DNA from: Thiotrichaceae bacterium UBA4486
GTDB taxonomy: Bacteria; Pseudomonadota; Gammaproteobacteria; Eutrophobiales; Eutrophobiaceae
Direction of reading: 5' to 3'
NCBI GenBank assembly: GCA_002389045.1
Contig: DGNS01000009.1
Coordinates: 287,579 to 293,526, forward strand
Length of the DNA stretch: 5,948 nt
Numbering within the stretch: position 1 is the stretch's first letter; each line of letters opens with the position of its first letter. The notes beneath the pieces are model-generated. The model saw only the letters and a program-made list of their open reading frames with translations. It ran no database searches and was not told the DNA's origin. The position numbers and the translations under genes are program-made. This document shows positions 1 to 5,663 of the stretch, piece after piece.

Positions 1-28
1 TCACCAATCACCAATCACCACTCACCAT
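1..28. repeat. 7-bp tandem repeat just past the aroE stop
   Basis: Four successive heptamers occupy 1-28: TCACCAA, TCACCAA, TCACCAC and TCACCAT. The last base overlaps the aroE stop codon (TTA read on plus, TAA on minus). On the minus strand the units read as TGGTGA-type heptamers and form the immediate 3' flank of aroE. The array runs off the window edge, so its full length is unknown. Short intergenic heptamer arrays of this type are known in proteobacteria, but their role is unclear. There is no hairpin or T-tract here that would make it an obvious terminator. Confidence 0.8.
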
Positions 29-870
29 TAACCGCGAAGCATTGTAATCACCGGCTGCGTTTGCGGCCTGACGCCGCGCCAGATATAGAATGCCTCCGCT
101 GCCTGTTCCACCAACATGCCCAGACCGTCCAGGCTGCGTTTAACGCCGTGGTCACGGCTCCAGGACTGGAACACGGTGGCTTCAGTTGAATACATGAGAT
201 CGTAAGCCAGCGCATCATCTGCAAATACGCAGGCGGGGATGGGCGGCACCGCCGCGTTCAGACTTGCCGAGGTGCCATTGATGACAATATCGAATGACTC
301 ACCGGCCAGTTCATTGAAACCGCGGGCAGACAGTTTCCCGTCACCGGCAAAGGCATTCACCAGATCCCTGGCCTTGCTGATGGTGCGGTTGGCGATGACA
401 ATGCACGCGGGCGCCTCGGCGAGCAACGGTCCCAGGATCCCCTGCACGGCGCCGCCGGCCCCCAGGATCAGGATGCGGCGACCGCCAATCGGTATTCCCT
501 GATTATCCCGAATGTCCGTGACCAGCCCGATACCGTCGGTGTTATCGCCATGCACGCGGGCCTGTTCATCGAACCAGATGGTATTCACCGCACCGGCCTG
601 ACGGGCGCGTTGCGTGAGTTGTTCCGATGCGGCAAAGGCATCGGGTTTGAACGGCAGTGTGATACTCAGGCCCTTGCCGCCGGCGTCGCGGAATTGCAGC
701 AGGGCGTTGTGAAAGTCGCCGGGCTCGACGGCGATGGCCTGGTAAAAAACCGGCTCACCGGTCTGTTCGGCGAACAGCGTGTGTATGGCGGGGGAAAGAC
801 TGTGACTGACGGGATGACCCATCACACAGTAATTATCCTTTTCAGGATGCAATGTGAACTGTGCCGTCAC
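28..870 (-). CDS. aroE: Shikimate dehydrogenase (NADP+), AroE
   Basis: This cytoplasmic enzyme reduces 3-dehydroshikimate to shikimate with NADPH, a late step in chorismate and aromatic amino acid synthesis. The product is 280 aa, close to the family's usual length of about 270-285. The N-terminal substrate domain carries SHSLSP (Ser24 and Ser26 for shikimate), TLPFK with catalytic Lys75, AGAVNT with Asn96, and GDNTDG with catalytic Asp112. The NADP domain has the GAGGA loop (137-141) and NRT (161-163), the pattern of NADP-specific AroE rather than the NAD-using YdiB type. DLMYS (Tyr227) and DGLGMLVEQ (Gln256) close the active site. The start is GTG at 870: the next in-frame Met (822) would cut off the conserved first strand ending in YCVMGHP. 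No good Shine-Dalgarno precedes the GTG; a GC-rich palindrome sits there instead. The stop of the cNMP-rhodanese gene is 20 bp upstream, suggesting co-transcription. Confidence 0.96.
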   Translation of the reverse strand: MTAQFTLHPEKDNYCVMGHPVSHSLSPAIHTLFAEQTGEPVFYQAIAVEPGDFHNALLQFRDAGGKGLSITLPFKPDAFAASEQLTQRARQAGAVNTIWFDEQARVHGDNTDGIGLVTDIRDNQGIPIGGRRILILGAGGAVQGILGPLLAEAPACIVIANRTISKARDLVNAFAGDGKLSARGFNELAGESFDIVINGTSASLNAAVPPIPACVFADDALAYDLMYSTEATVFQSWSRDHGVKRSLDGLGMLVEQAAEAFYIWRGVRPQTQPVITMLRG

Positions 871-875
871 CTACT

Positions 876-889
876 CGGCGCCGGCGCCG
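876..889. repeat. GC palindrome in the rhodanese gene-aroE gap
   Basis: The 14-bp sequence CGGCGCCGGCGCCG is a perfect palindrome made of GGCGCC units. It fills most of the 20-bp gap between the upstream stop (891-893) and the aroE GTG start (868-870). On the minus-strand mRNA it lies where the aroE ribosome-binding site should be, so a folded or self-paired form could reduce aroE translation. It has no loop or T-tract, so I do not read it as a terminator. Confidence 0.5.
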
Positions 890-890
890 G

Positions 891-1952
891 TCAGGCGCTG
901 TTGTATTCCGCCAGACCGCCTTGCAGACAGTAGGCCTGGAGCCCGCGTTCGCTGAGCAGGAAAGCCCCTGCCGAACTGCGCCGGCCGGTATCGCAATAAA
1001 GAATGTACTGTTTCTGCGGATCCAGTGAATCGGCTTTCAGCCGCAGCATGAACAGCGGGATATTGATTGCACCTTCGAGACCGGTGTTCTTGAATTCGCT
1101 GTCCAGACGCACATCGATGAGAGTGGCACCGTTGGCGACCATTTCCTTTGCCTGGGCCGCGGTAACCCAGCTGAGCATGGGTTCTTTCAACAACTCATTG
1201 AAGTCTTCCTTGGAAAGTCGCATCAGGGTGCCATCCGTGGTCATGACAATGTTGGCGTTGCGCTTGGACTCGGAAAGCAAGGCTTCCTCGCCGAAGGCAT
1301 CGCCGTCGCTGAGAGTGGCCAGGGTCAGTTCCGATCCGGTCTTGGAGGTGCGGGTGACCTTGCACTTGCCGCTTTTGACAATGTAGTAATAGTCGCCATC
1401 ATCGCCCTGCTTGATGATGACCTGGCCGGACTTGACCGGGACTTCCTGGATGCGCATGAACATGGCCTGGATATTGGCCGGGGGTACCTGCAGAAAGGCT
1501 TTTGATTGCAGGATGCGTGTCATCCAGTCACCGTCACCCGCATCGCCATTGCCGGAATCTTCCTCAACCTGTATTTCACCGACCTCGATGCCGGAAAGCT
1601 GGTCCCAGGTCAGCAGGATATCGAGCAAGTCGGCGTCGATACGGATGATCCTGGCATCGGTTTTGGCAACACAGGTGTGTTTCCTGGGATGTTGGTTGGC
1701 TATGGGATGTCGCGCTATTTCACTGCCGGAAACCAGCACGCTGGTTTCACCCTTGCTGCTGGTGATGTTCAACTGGCCATCGACCAGATAGATAGACTGA
1801 CGATCCGTGTCACCTTCCTTGAAGATCGTTTTACCGGCAGGCACCTCCTCAATGAAGGTTTTTTGTGCCAGTTCCTGGAAGTTTTCGGCATTAAGCGCAC
1901 TCGGCGGAACAAAGTTTTTTAACAGTGATTTTTCAATTAACTGGCCGGCCAT
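891..1952 (-). CDS. Two cNMP-binding-like domains plus rhodanese domain
   Basis: The 353-aa soluble protein has no signal peptide or membrane segment. Residues about 30-120 look like a degenerate cyclic-nucleotide-binding (CAP_ED) fold: it has the PAGKTIFKEGD strand but no FGE phosphate-binding cassette. An acidic, Gly-rich linker follows (about 128-142). A second, better preserved cNMP domain spans about 150-258, with FGEEALL (220-226) and Arg231, the residues that hold the cyclic phosphate in this family. Residues about 262-350 form a rhodanese domain with the LIDVRLDSEF strand, GAINIPL, and active-site loop CDTGRRS with Cys320. There is no helix-turn-helix, so it is unlikely to be a CRP/FNR transcription factor. 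A sulfur- or redox-linked activity gated by a nucleotide is plausible, but the ligand and substrate are unknown. The ATG at 1952 has only a weak purine-rich RBS (AGAGA). aroE follows after 20 bp. Confidence 0.88.
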   Translation of the reverse strand: MAGQLIEKSLLKNFVPPSALNAENFQELAQKTFIEEVPAGKTIFKEGDTDRQSIYLVDGQLNITSSKGETSVLVSGSEIARHPIANQHPRKHTCVAKTDARIIRIDADLLDILLTWDQLSGIEVGEIQVEEDSGNGDAGDGDWMTRILQSKAFLQVPPANIQAMFMRIQEVPVKSGQVIIKQGDDGDYYYIVKSGKCKVTRTSKTGSELTLATLSDGDAFGEEALLSESKRNANIVMTTDGTLMRLSKEDFNELLKEPMLSWVTAAQAKEMVANGATLIDVRLDSEFKNTGLEGAINIPLFMLRLKADSLDPQKQYILYCDTGRRSSAGAFLLSERGLQAYCLQGGLAEYNSA

Positions 1953-2031
1953 CTCGATATTCTCTGCTCACTTCACTCCGGGAGTTGTTATCAACTTGTC
2001 AAATAACCCGGATGTACTCCGGATTTCCACG

Positions 2032-2047
2032 AGCACATCGATGTGCT
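2032..2047. repeat. 16-bp perfect palindrome, possible operator
   Basis: AGCACATCGATGTGCT is a perfect palindrome with no central spacer, located 80-95 bp upstream of the cNMP-rhodanese start codon. Its position and symmetry would suit the binding site of a dimeric regulator. It does not match the CRP/FNR, LexA or NtrC consensus that I know, so no regulator is assigned. Confidence 0.45.
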
Positions 2048-2086
2048 GACATATTCAACAGTACCTGCCATTGAACATGCTGACCT

Positions 2087-2106
2087 GACAAAAACAGATT
2101 TTTGTC
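2087..2106. repeat. AT-rich hairpin (8-bp stem, 4-nt loop)
   Basis: GACAAAAA and TTTTTGTC pair around a CAGA loop. After one mismatch, a further CC/GG pair extends the stem on both sides (2084-2109). Read on the minus strand the hairpin ends in a run of T. It could act as a weak transcription stop after the second P-II gene, but at about 215 bp past that stop codon this is uncertain. Confidence 0.35.
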
Positions 2107-2282
2107 CGGTGCGCCCCGAAATTTCCATCTGTAGTTTTTCAGGGTATCCTCGGAATATTCTGACATCAGCAGTATCAAAACTCAAAAACACCGGCCACGG
2201 CACGGAAAAATCCTGTGGACGAGATGAATGTAAGTTAAGTCGGCTCCCGGCGAATTCTCTTGAATGTACAGTCTCAACCGTC

Positions 2283-2298
2283 TGCCGGTCATCCGGCA
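2283..2298 (-). repeat. Hairpin just downstream of second P-II gene
   Basis: TGCCGG and CCGGCA form a 6-bp stem with a TCAT loop, starting 24 bases past the P-II stop codon on the minus strand. A wider pair, GTCTGC (2280-2285) and GCAGAC (2304-2309), offers an alternative fold. No T-tract follows on the minus strand, so it does not fit a standard intrinsic terminator. It may protect the 3' end or mark a Rho-dependent end. Confidence 0.35.
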
Positions 2299-2322
2299 CA
2301 ACAGCAGACTGGATTCAGGAGT

Positions 2323-2661
2323 CTAGAGTGCGTCAGATCCCGTCTCTCCGGTCCGTATGCGGATGGCCTGTTCAAGACTGCTCACGAAAATTTTACCGTC
2401 ACCAATCTTGTCGGTATTGGCGGCATTTCTCACGGCTTCAATGATACTTTCCACCTGGTCATCATCGGCAGCGATTTCGATTTTGACCTTGGGCAGAAAA
2501 TCCACCGTGTATTCCGCGCCACGATAAAGCTCGGTATGCCCCTTCTGACGACCGAAACCCTTCACTTCCGTGACCGTCAATCCCTGAACACCGACCTGCG
2601 ACAAGGCTTCTCGTACGTCGTCCAGTTTGAAAGGTTTGATAATCGCAGCTACCAGCTTCAT
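2323..2661 (-). CDS. Second P-II nitrogen regulatory protein
   Basis: This is a trimeric signal protein that reads 2-oxoglutarate and ATP/ADP and binds partners such as AmtB, GlnD and NtrB. The 112-aa length is exact for the family. The T-loop carries Gln39, Thr43, the uridylylation site Tyr51, Asp54 and Lys58. The B-loop is KIGDGKIFV (85-93), followed by Arg101 and Arg103. Thr43 and Asp54 match E. coli GlnB, whereas the MKLV start and the position beside amtB look like GlnK, so I leave the symbol open. By hand alignment it is about 74% identical to the P-II at 4144-4482; most differences lie between residues 61 and 84. The ATG at 2661 is chosen over an upstream in-frame codon at 2685 because the AGAAGGGGG RBS lies about 7 nt before it and MKL is the normal family start. 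A strong terminator separates it from amtB, so it probably has its own promoter. Confidence 0.95.
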   Translation of the reverse strand: MKLVAAIIKPFKLDDVREALSQVGVQGLTVTEVKGFGRQKGHTELYRGAEYTVDFLPKVKIEIAADDDQVESIIEAVRNAANTDKIGDGKIFVSSLEQAIRIRTGETGSDAL

Positions 2662-2735
2662 AGAAATACCCCCTTCTGGATGCATACATTAAAGTTAATC
2701 AATAAAGAGAGTAGGCTATCAATTATTACCCCTGC

Positions 2736-2755
2736 TTGCACCAATATTCTTGCAA
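2736..2755. promoter_or_regulatory. 20-bp dyad upstream of second P-II gene
   Basis: TTGCA-CC-AATATT-CT-TGCAA is symmetrical in 16 of 20 positions and lies 75-94 bp upstream of the P-II ATG, between it and the amtB terminator. The TGCACCA half resembles an NtrC half-site, but the symmetrical outer TGCA boxes make an 18-mer rather than the usual 17-mer. No GG-N10-GC (RpoN) element lies between it and the gene. It could be an operator acting on a sigma-70 type promoter; an AT-rich stretch with possible -10 sequences lies at 2680-2730 but I cannot fix one. Confidence 0.35.
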
Positions 2756-2761
2756 TTCAAT

Positions 2762-2789
2762 AAAAAAGGCGCCTGCTTGCACAGGCGCC
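2762..2789 (-). terminator. Intrinsic terminator of glnK-amtB
   Basis: On the minus strand, GGCGCCTG and CAGGCGCC form a perfect 8-bp GC-rich stem around a 6-nt loop and run directly into six T (the plus-strand A run at 2762-2767). It begins about 30 bp past the amtB stop. This is a textbook intrinsic terminator, and it should largely cut the second P-II gene off from the glnK-amtB transcript. Confidence 0.92.
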
Positions 2790-2817
2790 CTCACTGGTTG
2801 GAAAAACCGGGTTTTTG

Positions 2818-4089
2818 TCAGGATTGTGAGCCTGAGGCTGTAAATTCCGGATAGGCCTCCATACCACATTCGGACAGATCCACACCTTCGTACTCGTCCT
2901 CTTCACTGACCCGGATGCCCATAATGGCCTTGATAATACCCCAGGTAATCAGGCTGGCAACAAAGACCCAGACGAATATTGTCAGCATACCGACTATCTG
3001 CCCGCTGAGGGTCGCCTCACTGTCGGTCAGCAGTACCGCCAGAATGCCCCAAATCCCGACCGTGCCATGGACGGATATCGCTCCGACCGGGTCGTCGATC
3101 TTGAGTTTATCCAGCGTCAGGATACTGAAGACCACAAGTACGCCGCCGGCGGCGCCGATCAAGGTGGCCTGCAGGGCAGTCGGGTCAGCCGGTTCCGCCG
3201 TGATAGCCACCAAGCCTGCCAGTGCACCGTTCAGCGCCATGGTCAAATCGGCCTTGCCAAACATAAGACGGGCGACGATCAGGGCGGCGATCAAACCACC
3301 GGCCGCTGCTGCGTTGGTGTTCAGGAAGACATAAGCGACCTCGTTGGCCACGGCAATGCCACCCAGTTTCAGGGTGGAACCGCCGTTGAAACCGAACCAG
3401 CCCATCCACAGGATGAACGTGCCCAGGGTTGCCAGTGGCAGGTTGGCGCCGGGGATGGCGTTGACCTTGCCCTCGGCCGAGTATTTCCCCTTTCTCGGTC
3501 CGAGCAGAATCACACCGGCGAGCGCCGCAGCCGCACCGGCCAGATGCACGATACCGGAGCCGGCGTAATCACTGTAACTCAGCTCGTACATGCCGAACAC
3601 AGCGTTGCCACCCCAGGTCCAGCCGCCTTCCATCGGATAGATGAAACCGGTCATGACTACGGCAAAGAGGATAAACGCCCACAATTTCATACGCTCGGCC
3701 ACGGCGCCGGAGACGATGGACATGGCGGTGGCGACGAACACCACCTGAAAGAAGAAGTCCGATGCGCCGGAGTAAACGGAATCGCCATCGAAACCGTTCT
3801 CGGCCGATGCGGCGAGGGCCGCTTCAACGTCGAGATTGGCCACGGTTTCGATACCGGACAGGAACCAGCCGCCGCCGTACATGATTTGATAACCGCAAAT
3901 CATGTACATGGTGCAGGCCACGGCATACAGGGCCACGTTTTTGGTCAGGATTTCGGTCGTGTTCTTGGAACGGACAAGACCGGCCTCGAGCATGGAAAAG
4001 CCGGCCGCCATCCACATGACGAATGCCCCCATGACCAGAAAATAAAACGTGTCTATTGCGTATTGTAATTCAAAGATTTGATTTTCCAC
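2818..4089 (-). CDS. amtB: Ammonium channel AmtB (Amt/MEP/Rh family)
   Basis: This is an inner-membrane trimeric channel that brings ammonium into the cytoplasm when it is scarce. From the GTG start the product is 423 aa, with about 11 hydrophobic spans beginning at residue 8. The hallmark twin histidines are His182 (DYAGSGIVHL, with Asp174 of the recruitment site) and His341 (GAISVHGTVG). Phe residues for the pore gate are available at 112-114 and in WFGFNGG (231-237). The cytoplasmic tail with GVDLSECGMEAYPEF fits the Amt C-terminus that P-II touches. The reading frame is open to a TTG at 4125, but I choose GTG at 4089 because AAGGAGG (4101-4095) lies 5 nt upstream and VENQIFELQYAIDTFYF is the usual family N-terminus. 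The start is 54 bp past the glnK stop with no terminator between them, so glnK and amtB form an operon. The usual AmtB signal peptide seen in some enterics is absent. Confidence 0.95.
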   Translation of the reverse strand: MENQIFELQYAIDTFYFLVMGAFVMWMAAGFSMLEAGLVRSKNTTEILTKNVALYAVACTMYMICGYQIMYGGGWFLSGIETVANLDVEAALAASAENGFDGDSVYSGASDFFFQVVFVATAMSIVSGAVAERMKLWAFILFAVVMTGFIYPMEGGWTWGGNAVFGMYELSYSDYAGSGIVHLAGAAAALAGVILLGPRKGKYSAEGKVNAIPGANLPLATLGTFILWMGWFGFNGGSTLKLGGIAVANEVAYVFLNTNAAAAGGLIAALIVARLMFGKADLTMALNGALAGLVAITAEPADPTALQATLIGAAGGVLVVFSILTLDKLKIDDPVGAISVHGTVGIWGILAVLLTDSEATLSGQIVGMLTIFVWVFVASLITWGIIKAIMGIRVSEEDEYEGVDLSECGMEAYPEFTASGSQS

Positions 4090-4094
4090 GAAAG

Positions 4095-4101
4095 CCTCCT
4101 T
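4095..4101 (-). promoter_or_regulatory. Shine-Dalgarno that fixes the amtB GTG start
   Basis: On the minus strand AAGGAGG is followed by CTTTC and then GTG. This near-perfect anti-16S match is inside the longer open frame that begins at TTG 4125, so it argues that the first 12 codons of that longer frame are not translated. Confidence 0.85.
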
Positions 4102-4143
4102 GGAGATTGATTGGCTTGAGTTCAACTAGAGATAGATGCATTG

Positions 4144-4482
4144 TCACAGGGCGTCATCGCCTGTTTCACTGGTGCGAATGCGCACCACATGCTCAAGCGA
4201 GGAGACGAAAATCTTGCCATCCCCGATCTTGCCGCTTCTGGCGGCATCCGTGATCGCCTGCACGGCGCTGTCGAGCTTGTCGTCCGTAACGGCCACCTCC
4301 AGTTTCACCTTGGGTAAAAAGTCCACGACGTATTCCGCACCCCGATATAACTCGGTGTGGCCTTTTTGCCTGCCAAAACCCTTGGTCTCGGTAATGGTCA
4401 TTCCCTGAACGCCCATCTCGGACAAGGCCTCGCGAACATCATCGAGTTTGAATGGCTTGATGATCGCTGTAATTAATTTCAT
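4144..4482 (-). CDS. glnK: P-II protein GlnK, partner of AmtB
   Basis: This P-II protein is encoded directly upstream of amtB. In this family the unmodified form inserts its T-loop into the AmtB pore to block it after an ammonium upshift, and uridylylation at Tyr51 releases it. The product is 112 aa. It has the full T-loop GRQKGHTELYRGAEY (37-51), followed by DFLPKVK (54-60), a B-loop with GKIGDGKIFV (84-93), and Arg101/Arg103. Residues 43 (Thr) and 54 (Asp) are those of E. coli GlnB rather than GlnK, so the name rests on operon position. The ATG at 4482 has GGGAGGA about 8 nt upstream; the frame's upstream extension to 4527 is not part of the family. An RpoN-type promoter and NtrC-like sites precede it. 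Confidence 0.96.
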   Translation of the reverse strand: MKLITAIIKPFKLDDVREALSEMGVQGMTITETKGFGRQKGHTELYRGAEYVVDFLPKVKLEVAVTDDKLDSAVQAITDAARSGKIGDGKIFVSSLEHVVRIRTSETGDDAL

Positions 4483-4573
4483 AAGAGTATTCCTCCCGTG
4501 TTGATAAACGTTGGTCAGGGTGTGCACATCCAGACCGCCTGGTTCACGAATTCACTTGTTTCACAATGTGCTC

Positions 4574-4589
4574 AGCAGCATCTGTGCCA
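4574..4589 (-). promoter_or_regulatory. RpoN (sigma-54) promoter of glnK-amtB
   Basis: The minus strand reads TGGCAC-AGATG-CTGCT against the consensus TGGCAC-N5-TTGCW, with the required GG-N10-GC spacing. Only the first T of the -12 box differs. Transcription would begin near 4563, giving a leader of about 80 nt before the glnK ATG. RpoN control of glnK-amtB is well established in proteobacteria, which supports the call. Confidence 0.85.
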
Positions 4590-4608
4590 TTATTTAAATA
4601 ACCATATT

Positions 4609-4621
4609 TAACAATAAGTTA
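4609..4621. promoter_or_regulatory. Possible IHF site in glnK control region
   Basis: TAACAATAAGTTA on the plus strand matches 12 of 13 positions of the WATCAANNNNTTR consensus; the mismatch is at the third base. It lies between the RpoN promoter and the NtrC-like sites, inside an AT-rich stretch, where a DNA bend would help looping. Such matches are common in AT-rich DNA, so this is tentative. Confidence 0.3.
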
Positions 4622-4673
4622 TGTTATTTTTCGTATTGATTGGATGGTATTGAAGAGGCTTTATTTCCGGATT

Positions 4674-4690
4674 TGCTCACTTTTAGTGCA
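4674..4690. promoter_or_regulatory. NtrC-like enhancer site, proximal, for glnK
   Basis: The 17-mer TGCTCACTTTTAGTGCA matches the outer TGCAC/GTGCA arms of the NtrC consensus with one mismatch. Its centre lies about 119 bp upstream of the predicted start of transcription. Confidence 0.6.
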
Positions 4691-4704
4691 GCGGATTGGT
4701 TTGA

Positions 4705-4721
4705 GGCTTTATCAGGGTGCG
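4705..4721. promoter_or_regulatory. NtrC-like enhancer site, distal, for glnK
   Basis: GGCTTTATCAGGGTGCG keeps the right half-site GGTGC and only the GC of the left arm. On its own it is weak. Its centre lies 31 bp (about three helical turns) from the stronger site at 4674-4690, which is the spacing of the paired NtrC sites at E. coli glnA. Confidence 0.4.
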
Positions 4722-4763
4722 TCACGAAATCATGACTTTGACCACCGTGGCTGTATGGAAGGT

Positions 4764-4792
4764 AAAAAAAAGCCGGGGCGGTCAGCCCCGGC
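4764..4792 (-). terminator. Intrinsic terminator of the porin gene
   Basis: On the minus strand GCCGGGGC and GCCCCGGC form a perfect 8-bp stem with a 5-nt loop, followed by eight T. It lies about 44 bp past the porin stop codon and makes the porin gene a single-gene unit separate from glnK-amtB. Confidence 0.94.
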
Positions 4793-4835
4793 ATGATCAA
4801 AAGGAAGTGCCTGGTTTAAATCAGCGGATCCCTGG

Positions 4836-5561
4836 CTAGAAGCTGCTGGAAATGGTAAAGGTTACCGTATCGTCACAAACATCAGCGCCGCCACAGAAAT
4901 CATCTTCACTGAACTTGTCGTCATAAGTGACACCGAAACCGAAGATGCCGATATCCCTGGAAAGGGTGACGTTGAAGTGACTGTAATCGCCGCTGTCATC
5001 CACATCCTGGTAGCCGTAGCCGAAACCGAGACCGAAGCCCATGGGCAAGGACAGATCCAGGGTTGGATTTATATAAATGGCATCACCGGTCTCACCGAAA
5101 AAATCCGGAGAATAGTAAGCGTAGACGCCAACAGTGGGTTCAAGCTGTACGTCAAAGGTATAACCCAGACCGGCGTAGGCTTCCACATAATCATCGTCAC
5201 CATCATCGCCGGGATACTGGTAGTAGATTCCACCCACGTCCCAGCCGAGACCATTAGTGAATTCACCGGCGAAACCGCCATAGTAGTCAATCTCGATATT
5301 GTCATCGTCACCGCAGCAACCGCTGAAGTCGACATTGGAGGCCCAGACCCCGGCGTAAAAACCGTAAGGTATATAATTGTAATCGAAACCACCCTGGACA
5401 GCGGGGTTGCCGTCGGTTTGTGAAATGCCGCGAAACAGGTAATCTGTTGTCAGCGCAATATTGGCGCTGAATTCATGCGCCGAATCCTGTGCTGTTGCGG
5501 AAGAAGCGGCCAGGACCATGGCGCCGGCGATTAAACAGGTCGATGTCTTGTTCATCATCAT
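4836..5561 (-). CDS. TorF-family putative porin (Gcw_chp, outer membrane)
   Basis: This is a predicted outer-membrane beta-barrel of 241 aa. Residues 1-24 form a Sec signal peptide: Lys5, a hydrophobic core, and cleavage near ATA-Q. The mature part begins with FSANIALTTDYLFRGISQTDGNPAVQGGFDY-like sequence typical of the TorF/Gcw_chp family (the segment 31-60, with TTDYLFRG and QTDGNPAVQGG as key motifs). Alternating aromatic/Gly strands follow, and the chain ends in Phe241, the usual signal for barrel insertion. Acidic stretches at 85-88, 118-124 and 219-221 probably lie in loops. Two close Cys pairs, Cys82-Cys83 and Cys223/Cys229, are unusual for a porin and may form disulfides or bind metal. 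Three ATGs in a row start the frame; the first (5561) is best spaced from GGGG. The substrate is not known for this family. Its RpoN promoter and the neighbouring glnK-amtB suggest uptake of a nitrogen compound. Confidence 0.88.
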   Translation of the reverse strand: MMMNKTSTCLIAGAMVLAASSATAQDSAHEFSANIALTTDYLFRGISQTDGNPAVQGGFDYNYIPYGFYAGVWASNVDFSGCCGDDDNIEIDYYGGFAGEFTNGLGWDVGGIYYQYPGDDGDDDYVEAYAGLGYTFDVQLEPTVGVYAYYSPDFFGETGDAIYINPTLDLSLPMGFGLGFGYGYQDVDDSGDYSHFNVTLSRDIGIFGFGVTYDDKFSEDDFCGGADVCDDTVTFTISSSF

Positions 5562-5647
5562 TATTTACCCCACAGAGTTGATTGAAAGAAACTGAAGCAA
5601 CAAACTTTTTTGTACTGAAACATCTCAGCGATTGTTTGTTATTGTTC

Positions 5648-5663
5648 AGCACTCTGCGTGCCA
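5648..5663 (-). promoter_or_regulatory. RpoN (sigma-54) promoter of the porin gene
   Basis: The minus strand reads TGGCACG-CAGA-GTGCT against TGGCACR-N4-TTGCW, with exact GG-N10-GC spacing. Only the first T of the -12 box differs. Transcription would start near 5637, leaving a leader of about 76 nt before the first ATG. The same degree of match as the glnK promoter suggests a shared regulon. Confidence 0.83.

Larger units (their letters stand above)
1953..2322. other. 370-bp gene-free stretch with several dyads
   Basis: This separates the second P-II gene from the cNMP-rhodanese gene and should hold the latter's promoter. I see no convincing protein: the longest minus frame (GTG at 2299 to 1991) has no RBS and no recognisable family. 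I also see no confident -35/-10 pair; TTGACA on the minus strand (2002-1997) has no matching -10 at proper spacing. What stands out are inverted repeats at 1983-1996 (AGTTG/CAACT), 2009-2023 (CCGGA/TCCGG), 2032-2047, 2087-2106 and 2283-2298, the longer ones listed separately. No T-tract terminator follows the P-II gene. Confidence 0.5.
4483..4835. other. 353-bp control region between porin gene and glnK
   Basis: No gene is visible here. In order of minus-strand reading it holds the porin terminator (4792-4764), two NtrC-like sites (4721-4705 and 4690-4674), an AT-rich stretch with an IHF-like match (4621-4609), the RpoN promoter (4589-4574), a leader of about 80 nt and the glnK RBS. The arrangement is compact and orderly, as expected of an enhancer-dependent promoter. 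Confidence 0.75.

Noticed and set aside
854..871. CRP-like TGTGA...TCAC near the aroE start
   Set aside because: The two half-sites are 7-8 bases apart rather than 6 and lie within the aroE coding region.
1991..2299. 102-codon minus-strand frame starting with GTG in the gap below the second P-II gene
   Set aside because: It has no ribosome-binding site and no recognisable family, its start lies inside a hairpin, and it covers several dyads. Non-coding DNA explains it better.
2662..2735. An RpoN promoter for the second P-II gene
   Set aside because: I tested the GG pairs on the minus strand here; none is followed by GC after exactly 10 bases.
3067..4068. Long plus-strand frame (333 codons) opposite amtB
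   Set aside because: It is the antisense shadow of a well-supported membrane protein gene; its translation is His/Gly/Gln/Asp-rich with no domain.
4090..4125. Longer amtB N-terminus from a TTG at 4125
   Set aside because: A strong Shine-Dalgarno lies inside this stretch, just before GTG 4089, and the family normally starts at the ENQIFELQY segment.
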